A stretch of 64,000 nt of DNA from Nostocales cyanobacterium HT-58-2 (GTDB lineage Bacteria; Cyanobacteriota; Cyanobacteriia; Cyanobacteriales; Nostocaceae): the NCBI GenBank assembly GCA_002163975.1, contig CP019636.1:3049001-3113000 (forward strand), in the 5' to 3' direction. Position 1 is the stretch's first letter. Each line of letters opens with the position of its first letter. The position numbers and the translations under genes were made by a program. The notes beneath the pieces were generated by a model. That model was not told the DNA's origin, did not search any database, and saw only the letters and a list, made by a program, of their open reading frames with translations. This document shows, in pieces, positions 35,970-42,935 of this stretch.

Positions 35970-36932
35970 ACCTGAGTTCGGGTTAAGCAGTTTGAGATAA
36001 AAGCCAGTCCATCTGAAGACTGGGTTTTTTAGGTTGATGGCAATAAGCGATTAATCCGCACAGAACGTTAACGCAGAAATTAACGGGGCTTCGGTGTCTA
36101 GAATGTTCGATTTGAGAAATATTCTTGAGTTGGTCGTTAATGGTCTCAATGATGGAGCGTTTACGAGATAAAAGCTTGTCATGGAGACGCATTAGCTTGT
36201 TTTTCATATTGCGGCGGGGTTTGGCAAAAAATTGAATTCCGAACTCGTGCAAAAGTTGAGAAGCCAGTTTTTGGGAGACATAACCGCGAGCGCCAAATAT
36301 TTTGCCAAACATCTCATTCAGTAAATTGGGGACTGGTTGACGGTCATCAATATTACCAGGAGTAAGAACCACATTTAGGAGTTGACCAAGTTCATTTACA
36401 ACCAGATGAAGTTTAAACCCAAAAAACCAATCCACAGAAGTCTTTCCACGAGCCGCTAAACCTTCAAACACCTTATGTCTAGAAATCCGACGATTATGAC
36501 AAACCTTCAAACTAGTTGAATCTATAAAACCGATACCCGTACATTGTCCAAAACAATGCTTGAGATAGACACATAGAGGTATCAAGGTTGATGGTATCCA
36601 TTCAATAAATCTTTGATAACTCGGAAGACCTGGAAAAGCAGAACTCCATTGCTGTTTCACTTGATTCAGATAAAAATGCTTAAAATTCCGGTAGTGATTT
36701 TGATGAAAAGCAATGAGAATTGTAATTATTTCGCTTAAACATAGGCTTTTAGCGCGAATTCTTCTTATTCCTGCATGATTTAATAATTCTTTGTTCCATT
36801 GAGCTTCAAAAGCCTTACAGAAATCATCTACATGGCAGAATAAAGCATCTAAACTAAACATAGGGCAGGTTGCTGGATCAATGTGTTATTTTCAGCTTAC
36901 TATCTGCCCCTTTCCTTATCCCGAACTCAGGT
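35970..36932 (-). mobile_element. IS982-family insertion sequence, complete, with 8-bp target duplication
   Basis: Terminal inverted repeats begin ACCTGAGTTCGGG (35970 inward) and end CCGAACTCAGGT (to 36932); pairing continues for about 18 bp with one mismatch. The 8-bp direct repeat TTTAGTTA flanks it (35962-35969 and 36933-36940). The length of 963 bp is normal for IS982. The intact duplication and full-length frame suggest a fairly recent insertion. Confidence 0.92.
35983..36861 (-). CDS. IS982-family transposase
   Basis: The protein has 292 residues, full length, uninterrupted. Family features: AKSLCLSEIITILIAFHQNHYRN-type N-terminus, YQRFIEWIP, first catalytic Asp in GFIDSTSLKVCHNRRI, and FFGFKLHLVVNELGQLLNVV, TPGNIDDRQPVP. 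The second Asp is normally in a GDKGY-type motif; here it is FGARGYVSQKL, that is, Ala in place of Asp. A basic stretch and ETINDQLKNISQIEHSRHRS follow. If the alignment is right, the protein is catalytically dead and depends on another copy. Confidence 0.92.
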   Translation of the reverse strand: MFSLDALFCHVDDFCKAFEAQWNKELLNHAGIRRIRAKSLCLSEIITILIAFHQNHYRNFKHFYLNQVKQQWSSAFPGLPSYQRFIEWIPSTLIPLCVYLKHCFGQCTGIGFIDSTSLKVCHNRRISRHKVFEGLAARGKTSVDWFFGFKLHLVVNELGQLLNVVLTPGNIDDRQPVPNLLNEMFGKIFGARGYVSQKLASQLLHEFGIQFFAKPRRNMKNKLMRLHDKLLSRKRSIIETINDQLKNISQIEHSRHRSPVNFCVNVLCGLIAYCHQPKKPSLQMDWLLSQTA

Positions 36933-37169
36933 TTTAGTTAAGAAGAATTCGTCATTGAGTTTTTGATTAAGAATCATTAAGACTTGCTGAATCTTTTTGG
37001 AGTAGGATTATGCCACAGAAAGAAACACTAGCAACTACGGGGCAATACCAACCGCCACGTTTTGGGATATACTTTCTGCAATTGACGCTCACGACGGAAA
37101 GATCTGATCGACACAATCAGTTCTGTCAAGCATTATCAATCAACTTCGTCCAACACAAAGGAAAGAATA

Positions 37170-37565
37170 ATGAGCCTAGATCAAATGGCGCACTATCAAC
37201 GTAAACTTGCGTATGAGATGGATTCATGGGATCTTTACATGGCGCTAAACAAAGGGCAGCCAATAACCGTCGTTGATGGTCGTTCAGCGACTGCCTTCGC
37301 GGATGAACATATTCCGGGAGCGCTGAACCTTCCACACAAGGAAATCTGTTTCAATTCGACTGAGATGCTGGATAAGTCACGGCTTTACGTTTGCTATTGC
37401 GACGACATTGGCTGCAACGCCTCGACTAAAACGGCACTCAAGTTACTGACTTTGGGCTTTGAAGTACGCGAACTTATTGGTGGCCTTGATTGGTGGAAAC
37501 GTGATGGCTACGCCACTGATGGCAAGAAAGCGCAGCTCGGTACCATGATAAATTGTGGCTGCTAA
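37170..37565 (+). CDS. Rhodanese-like domain protein
   Basis: The protein has 131 residues, a single rhodanese domain. Recognisable parts: ITVVDGRSATAFADEHIPGA LNLP and the active-site loop YVCYCDDIGCNASTKTALKL, with the catalytic Cys in YCDDIGC, then FEVRELIGGLDWWKRDG. Rhodaneses transfer sulfane sulfur to cyanide or protein thiols. GGAAAG at 37158-37163 is the ribosome-binding site. Base composition is more GC-rich than the neighbouring DNA, possibly a horizontal import. It is next to the IS982 copy. The weak 64-codon frame just before it (37010) is not counted. Confidence 0.9.
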   Translation: MSLDQMAHYQRKLAYEMDSWDLYMALNKGQPITVVDGRSATAFADEHIPGALNLPHKEICFNSTEMLDKSRLYVCYCDDIGCNASTKTALKLLTLGFEVRELIGGLDWWKRDGYATDGKKAQLGTMINCGC

Positions 37566-37608
37566 GTAAATCGTAAAGTTTTGAGTCTATAATGCATGAA
37601 TTTTGAAT

Positions 37609-38454
37609 TCAGCGGAGCAGTGACTTCATTTTTGCCATCACAACAACTCTAGTGTCTACATTGAGCACTTGTACTCCTTGAGGCATAGCTGTCATTGGCA
37701 CTCTCCAATGTGAATGACCACAGACGACTAATAAATTCCTTCCTTGTTTTAGTTCAGCACGAATTGACTCATTTCCTATCAATCTTGCTGGTTCATCATT
37801 GGGGCCTTCATGCAGAATTAAAATATCCGGTGATTCTTTGAGTAATTCTTGTATGAGTTCTCTAAAATCTTCTTCAGAACGACGCAAAGGTCTAGTTTTC
37901 TTACCTATAATTCCTGAAATTCCAGCGATCCGTATTCCATCAAGACAAGTGAGTTCACCATCTAAATAATGTATACCTTGCTCATTTTGAAATGCTTGCA
38001 TCTCCTGTGGTGTTTTTCCAAAACTGTCGTGGTTTCCTCCGACCCCAACCACCCAACGAAAACGGCGACTAAAAGCTTGCCAAACTTCACGGACATCTCC
38101 GACACCACCACGCTTATCTATCTGTGCGTAAAAGTCTCCTGCTAAGATGACTCCTGTTTTTTGTGGCGATGGTATTTTTCCCAACTCTGCCAAGTGTTCT
38201 AGTTCTTCACTCACAAGATGACCGAGAAGACGATGATTTACTGGGTCAATTCCTTGTAAGTCGCTAGTAGCGATGATAGCTTCCAACCCTTCTGGGAGTG
38301 AGTCAACTTTTGCTAACAAAATGGGCAGAACCCTATGAACTATACCAACTCGATCAGGTGAATGGGTAATAAATGGTATTTGATGAATGGGTCGCTCAGA
38401 AATAGAGGTTATCGCAGTTGTCGTTCGGATATGGTACAAGGAATCATGAGACAT
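37609..38454 (-). CDS. Calcineurin-like metallophosphoesterase
   Basis: The protein has 281 residues. Metal-binding motifs in order: TSDLQG (DxQ in place of the usual DxH), VILAGDFY (GD), VGVGGNHDSFG (GNHD), ILILHEGPN (H) and VVCGHSHW (GHxH). The DxQ form occurs in some families of this superfamily. The N-terminal ~40 residues contain no recognised domain. It would hydrolyse phosphoesters; the substrate is unknown. Monocistronic, convergent with the rhodanese gene. Confidence 0.88.
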   Translation of the reverse strand: MSHDSLYHIRTTTAITSISERPIHQIPFITHSPDRVGIVHRVLPILLAKVDSLPEGLEAIIATSDLQGIDPVNHRLLGHLVSEELEHLAELGKIPSPQKTGVILAGDFYAQIDKRGGVGDVREVWQAFSRRFRWVVGVGGNHDSFGKTPQEMQAFQNEQGIHYLDGELTCLDGIRIAGISGIIGKKTRPLRRSEEDFRELIQELLKESPDILILHEGPNDEPARLIGNESIRAELKQGRNLLVVCGHSHWRVPMTAMPQGVQVLNVDTRVVVMAKMKSLLR

Positions 38455-38883
38455 AGTACGATTTATGTAATTCCTATCCGGGCTTAACTGAGTTAGGTGA
38501 AAGAGTTTTTTATAAGTCTCTATTAAGAATTAAACATAGAGGCTGTTCGTCCCGGGAGTTACGGTTATTTCGTTATCCACACGTAAAGTGAGTCGTTTAG
38601 CTGAAGGTCTCAGCATACTTAAATTGGTTTGGCATCCACTCTAACTTGTAAAAGTTCTCACCCATTTCTTCCACAGACAGGATGCTTTTGCTCTGCGGAA
38701 CCCAGTAAGGTTATCTTACCATTGCTCGTACCACTGAGTAATGCTTATGTCATTATAGAAGGGCGAAATGGAGTTGAAGTAAATTGCAATGTAGAAATGT
38801 GATGTGCAAGGTCTTTACAAGACATATATCCAAAAATCTTGTAGGCTGAGTTGAAGAATAAAACTTTACAATAAGAGGTTATT
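38455..38883. other. Intergenic region, nothing recognised
   Basis: 429 bp between divergent genes. No open frame, hairpin or repeat stands out. It should contain both genes' promoters. Confidence 0.5.
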
Positions 38884-39249
38884 GTGGCACGCAAACGCTT
38901 AATTATTGAAATGGGAATGGGCGTGGATCAGCATGGACAAGAACCAACAGTTGCAGCAGCGAGGGCTGTGAGAAATGCGATCGCACACAATGCTTTACCT
39001 GGTGTTTGGGAAGTTGCTGGCTTGAGTGACCCCAATGATATGATTGTTGAGGTGAAAGTTGCAGTTCCTTACCCAGAACAAGTACGAGAAGACGAGGTTT
39101 TAGCTGTGTTGCCTTTTGGTCGCAAAACTCTCATTGTTGAATCTGGAGGGATGATTGTTGAGGGTAAAGCAATTGCAGCGCTCAATGATAAAAATGACGA
39201 AATGTTGATAGCTGTTGCTGCGGTTACAGTTTTGGTTGAAAACGAGTAA
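38884..39249 (+). CDS. Lin0512 family protein
   Basis: The protein has 121 residues, starting at GTG with AGAGG upstream. The sequence RLIIEMGMGVDQHGQEPTVA AARAVRNAI and NDMIVEVKVAVPYPEQVRED, then VESGGMIVEGKAI fits the Lin0512 family (small alpha/beta proteins of unknown function, related to a 5,6-dimethylbenzimidazole/alpha-ribazole-type annotation only by hearsay). It appears complete. No operon partner is obvious. Confidence 0.88.
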   Translation: MARKRLIIEMGMGVDQHGQEPTVAAARAVRNAIAHNALPGVWEVAGLSDPNDMIVEVKVAVPYPEQVREDEVLAVLPFGRKTLIVESGGMIVEGKAIAALNDKNDEMLIAVAAVTVLVENE

Positions 39250-39409
39250 CTTATTAGCCTACGAGGCGTTGAGGCTGGTGACTTCCAAAGAACCCGTTAA
39301 AACACTAGATACTGCCTTCTGTTAACTGTGCGCTAAACTAGAGACATCGAGGTGAATATCTCTGAGAGTAAGTCCGATAGATCACTTAATCTTCACCACT
39401 CTATTGACG

Positions 39410-39748
39410 ATGTCTCAAAAAGATAACGAATCACTCCAAATTCAGGAGATAAATAACCTCAAGCCAGTTCACTTTGCTGATTTAATTAGAGCTGCACAGT
39501 TGATTTTTGACCCTGGTAAGGGAGTCTCTGGAATATATAGGAAAATTGACTGGAAAGACTTTGGCATTCCTGATGATGTGGCGGAAAATTTGGAAGCACT
39601 CGGTCAAGAGTATCGATATGCATCTCCCCATGTACCCATTGATGAAGTTTGGAGTAAATTAACTCTACAAACTCGTATTTGGTTCCTTGAAAATAAAGAT
39701 GAGTTGTGGCGGTTTGAGGAAGCTTTCCCAGCTCTTGATGAAGACTAA
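39410..39748 (+). CDS. Hypothetical protein, conserved-looking
   Basis: From the ATG at 39410 the protein has 112 residues. It is acidic with several Trp/Phe residues (DWKDFGIPDDVAENLEALGQ, WSKLTLQTRIWFLENKDELW). No known domain, signal or membrane segment. I do not recognise it; its codon use and clean frame support a real gene. Its stop is followed by the strong palindrome at 39825. Confidence 0.7.
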   Translation: MSQKDNESLQIQEINNLKPVHFADLIRAAQLIFDPGKGVSGIYRKIDWKDFGIPDDVAENLEALGQEYRYASPHVPIDEVWSKLTLQTRIWFLENKDELWRFEEAFPALDED

Positions 39749-39824
39749 AAGGCTAGTGAGCAGAAATAATCAACATCAGATTAGCGCTCAATTGCAACAT
39801 TCCTTCATTTTTCTCGTCCTAATG

Positions 39825-39858
39825 ACCTCTGCCAGAGAATATATTCTCTGGCAGAGGT
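39825..39858. repeat. Perfect 16-bp inverted repeat (34-bp palindrome)
   Basis: ACCTCTGCCAGAGAAT-AT-ATTCTCTGGCAGAGGT, with a 2-bp centre. No T-run follows on either strand. It lies 77 bp after the 39410 gene and could be a protein-binding or transposon-related site as well as a transcription stop. Confidence 0.8.
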
Positions 39859-40071
39859 GCAGGTGAGTTGCGAGATAGCTATGGACTGATGAAGGAGATT
39901 TCCGCTTAACACGCATACAGCAGCTTTTGCACTTCGCGCTATATTTTGTAAACTCAGTGTAAAAGTATTTCACCCTCATTCCTCAGTTGCAGACTCATTC
40001 TGATAAAAATAACTGCACATCTTAAGTCTAGTAAGTCACAATAAAGATGTGCAGCTACGGGGGGTGCTACC

Positions 40072-40386
40072 ATGTCTCGTTTAACACAAATTATTCAGAA
40101 TTTTTTGATTCGCCTTGAAGGCTTTTTCTCTGTTGTTTTCAGAAATATCTTTAATTTTTTCGGAAATATCTTTGGTTTCTTGGGTAAGCTGTTTGGATTT
40201 TCCAGTAATTCTGGATATTTTCTAGAATCTGATGCAGCGCAAAGTATAAAACGAGCAACTACGCAACAATCAACAGAGGCTGAGTCTGCAAAAGCTCCTG
40301 ATATCCCTGCTACGAATCGTCGCCGTCGTCCTAATCCTCAGATGGACTACTATCTGAAAATGGCTAAGGAGGTGAAAAAGAGCTAG
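40072..40386 (+). CDS. Small hydrophobic-N-terminus hypothetical protein
   Basis: The protein has 104 residues. The first ~45 residues are rich in Phe/Ile/Leu (FFSVVFRNIFNFFGNIFGFL GKLFGF) and may form an amphipathic membrane-associated helix. The rest is polar, with a basic RRRRPNPQMDYYLKMAKEVK tail. From memory similar short proteins occur across cyanobacteria with unreliable names; I would not assign a function. It lies alone, ahead of a palindrome cluster. Confidence 0.7.
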   Translation: MSRLTQIIQNFLIRLEGFFSVVFRNIFNFFGNIFGFLGKLFGFSSNSGYFLESDAAQSIKRATTQQSTEAESAKAPDIPATNRRRRPNPQMDYYLKMAKEVKKS

Positions 40387-40424
40387 GGCAAGTCTTTTGA
40401 AAGAATTTAACTACTGTTTTGAAG

Positions 40425-40563
40425 GCGATAAGCGGAGCTTAAAGCCTTGCCTGCGGCACGCTGCGCGAACGGCTTATCGCTATACGGGTCCTGTTGCCCA
40501 ACCGCACTTCATGCGGTTGCCCCATTGTTCTGCAATAGGGAAGCCTTTTCTTTTAGAAAAGGC
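40425..40563. repeat. Cluster of three palindromes
   Basis: Stems: GCGATAAG (40425) / CTTATCGC (40473-40480); AACCGCA (40500) / TGCGGTT (40512-40518); GCCTTTTCT (40543) / AGAAAAGGC (40555-40563). They lie in tandem between two convergent genes and resemble dispersed cyanobacterial repeats. The third could act as terminator for the DUF760 gene on the minus strand. Confidence 0.65.
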
Positions 40564-40690
40564 GTGTCTTCATATGGACCATCGCTCTTGTGGAATTCAA
40601 CACAATCGGAGATTGCTCCCTGTCAATTTAACCCTTGCCAATTTTAATAGTTTTGAGCGCTGGAAAATTGTTTGATTCTTAGTTTGATTC

Positions 40691-41041
40691 TTAATTTTCT
40701 AAGTGCGCATCTGCTGCTTGCAAAGACGTTTCAAACGCCATCAGTTGTTCAGCGTTACGCAGGAAGTAACCATTCATCATGGCTGCAGCCAAAAGCGTTC
40801 CAAGATTATCACGGTTGGTGGTAATCACTACGTTAAAGTTTTCTGATGATAAGCTTCCCAATATACTTACAATAGTGCGTTCCATTGCCTGAAGGACTTC
40901 AGGAGAAGACGGTTTAGAAAGTTGGGCAACTGTCTCAGGGCTTAGAGATTGAACGTACTGCCACAGCAAGTTGCTTCCCGAAGCTTCACCAAAAAACTCT
41001 GAGTTAAAATTTGACAGATTATTCACGATAGTAACCTGCAA
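40691..41041 (-). CDS. DUF760 domain protein
   Basis: The protein has 116 residues. The conserved core is SNLLWQYVQSLSPETVAQLS, KPSSPEVLQAMERTIVSILG, then NFNVVITTNRDNLGTLLAAA and MMNGYFLRNAEQLMAFE. This is the DUF760 family of cyanobacteria and plastids; function in bacteria unknown. It is complete, and soluble by composition. A single gene. Confidence 0.92.
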   Translation of the reverse strand: MQVTIVNNLSNFNSEFFGEASGSNLLWQYVQSLSPETVAQLSKPSSPEVLQAMERTIVSILGSLSSENFNVVITTNRDNLGTLLAAAMMNGYFLRNAEQLMAFETSLQAADAHLEN

Positions 41042-41233
41042 TTTGCAAAGTTCACTATACTTCTCAATACTAATCTAGCAAGCTATTTGCTCTTATTAAG
41101 TGAGCTTAACCGAACTCAAGAATGACGGTTTTATACACTAAAACTAAAAATATTTAAATCATAAAATTGCAGTAACCATGGTGAAGTTTCTATGGCTACT
41201 CCAAATTTTTTGACATATGCTCAATTAGTAGCA

Positions 41234-41410
41234 TTAAAAGCGGATAATTCCAAAGTAAGCACTTGCAGCAACAAGGATAATTAACAGAACCCCCAATGTA
41301 ACACTAGTTACAAATTCTACAGAGGTTTTTTGATTAAGTTCCTGTTTGCTCTCACCCTGCTTAGAGGTAGATACAGTGTTGTTAGAATTGGTTGCTTTAT
41401 TAGTTGCCAT
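41234..41410 (-). CDS. Small single-span membrane protein (58 aa)
   Basis: Translation of the minus strand from the ATG at 41410 gives 58 residues: a polar Asn/Ser/Thr-rich N-terminus (MATNKATNSNNTVSTSKQGE) and one membrane helix (about 36-55, VTSVTLGVLLIILVAASAYF) ending FGIIRF. The ribosome-binding site is weak, but the amphipathic design is unlike a chance frame. It precedes the GlsB/YeaQ-like gene region (opposite end of 370 bp). A small membrane protein of unknown role. Confidence 0.55.
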   Translation of the reverse strand: MATNKATNSNNTVSTSKQGESKQELNQKTSVEFVTSVTLGVLLIILVAASAYFGIIRF

Positions 41411-41778
41411 GGATTCTAAATCTGATATTGTTTCTGTGGTTTCATTCCCTATTTTGCTTTAACTATCAGAAAGGACATTTAGATTTTGGGCTATGAAATA
41501 GTGTAGAAAAATACTTAATCAACAAGAAGTTTTCTTAGACTTAGAATTATTTTTTATTTCCTTTGGTAGTTGTGTTATTTGTACAAGTTTAATGACTTAA
41601 TACATACTGAGTTTGGATAGTAAATCGATATTAAGTGAAATAAGAATATACTTAGTATTTATTGTTGCAAAATATTTCTAAAAAACTGAGAGAAGAAGAA
41701 ATATATATGATACTAGAATTCGTAACTTGTAATTATCGGTTTAATTACGAGTTACGAATGGCAAATTGCTAATTTTTA
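41411..41778. other. AT-rich intergenic region
   Basis: 368 bp with no frame. A short inverted repeat ATTCGTAACT/AGTTACGAAT is visible around 41719-41759 close to the stop of the YeaQ-like gene and may end its transcript. Nothing else is recognised. Confidence 0.5.
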
Positions 41779-42048
41779 TTAAACAGTTCTGCGAGCAAAA
41801 GAATACCAAAGGAAGATAGCTATCAACGCACCAAGAACAGCTAAAGCCAATCCAGGGAGACTAAAAGTAGGAGCAGCTAGGGCTAATCTGCCCGTCGTCA
41901 AAAGAACTCCTATACTTCCACCGATAAAAGCACCGACGATTCCCAACAAGATGGTAGCAAGAATTCCACCACCTTGATGACCAGGATAGATAGCCTTAGC
42001 AATTGCGCCAGCTAAAAGCCCTAAAACTATCCATGCAATGATGTTCAT
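41779..42048 (-). CDS. GlsB/YeaQ/YmgE family stress-response membrane protein
   Basis: The protein has 89 residues with three membrane segments. It shows the family's start IIAWIVLGLLAGAIAKAIYP GHQGGGILATILLGIVGAFI GGSIG, followed by a C-terminal helix (LPGLALAVLGALIAIFLWYS). Members are transglycosylase-associated in name only and respond to stress. It is divergent from the hemerythrin-like gene, which may share stress control. Confidence 0.93.
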   Translation of the reverse strand: MNIIAWIVLGLLAGAIAKAIYPGHQGGGILATILLGIVGAFIGGSIGVLLTTGRLALAAPTFSLPGLALAVLGALIAIFLWYSFARRTV

Positions 42049-42319
42049 TTCTTAAATTCCTTCCATTCCTGTTGCCAACAATACTAATGTAAATCTTATT
42101 TATTTTTTATTCATCCTTCATAAGAAATAAATTTCCAACCTTAGGGAATAGAATACGAAAAAGACAAGAAACAACCAGCTTGATTTTTGACTGACAAGAA
42201 AAACTTTTTGAAATTATAGCTGAGGGTATAACTTTATCAGAAATTGGTAAGGCAAGATGGTTCTAAATCTGTAGTGATGAGTAGATAAATGTTACCTACA
42301 GATCAAGGAGTAAACCGAC

Positions 42320-42793
42320 ATGACTACAGCAAGAACTCAAGACATTCTCTCATTAATTGAAGCTGAACATCGTCAAGTAGAGCAACTCTTTACAGCAGTA
42401 GAAACCGCTGGGAATAACAAACTCTATGATTTCTTCAATCAAATCTATAAAGCATTGAATTTGCATACAAGAGCGGAGGAACTTGTCTTCTATCCAGCAA
42501 TGCAGGAGTATGAAGAAACTAGAAAATATATTCAAGAAGCTGAAGAAGAACATGAAGAAGCCAACGTGCTTTTAGAAGAACTCAAGGTGCTTAAGCCAAC
42601 TGACAGTGAATTCAAAACAAAAATGAGTGACTTGAAAAAAGCAGTTCAGCACCATGTCAAAGAAGAAGAAAGCGAAATCTTTAGTGCTGTCCGTCAGTGT
42701 ATGAATCAAGAACAACTGACTCAACTAGGTCGCGAGTTTCAGGAAGCGAAAGCCAAAATAGAACAAGATGTTGAAATCGCAATGACAACTTAG
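42320..42793 (+). CDS. Hemerythrin-domain protein
   Basis: The protein has 157 residues. A four-helix bundle with the ligand pattern H in IEAEHRQVEQLF, HxxxE in LHTRAEELVFYP, H in AEEEHEEANVLL, and HHxxxEE in VQHHVKEEESEIF. These ligands could bind a di-iron centre for O2, or serve in iron/oxidative-stress sensing. AAGGAG at 42305-42310 is the ribosome-binding site. Soluble, cytoplasmic. Confidence 0.93.
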   Translation: MTTARTQDILSLIEAEHRQVEQLFTAVETAGNNKLYDFFNQIYKALNLHTRAEELVFYPAMQEYEETRKYIQEAEEEHEEANVLLEELKVLKPTDSEFKTKMSDLKKAVQHHVKEEESEIFSAVRQCMNQEQLTQLGREFQEAKAKIEQDVEIAMTT

Positions 42794-42935
42794 TTGGGTA
42801 TGAGGACATGGAAGTAGGGAAATATCCTCACCACATCCCCATGCTCCCTACACACTGGAAAAATGACCATTTCGGGATGTATTCTGAGTCAAGTGTTGGT
42901 AATTTTGAATGTGAGCTTGCCTTCACCGACTCAAA

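Noticed and set aside
37010..37204. 64-codon frame before the rhodanese gene
   Set aside because: It overlaps the rhodanese start by 35 bp and shows no domain; it is more likely leader DNA.
40397..40675. 92-codon frame after 40386
   Set aside because: It is composed of the palindrome cluster 40425-40563, and its residues reflect inverted repeats.
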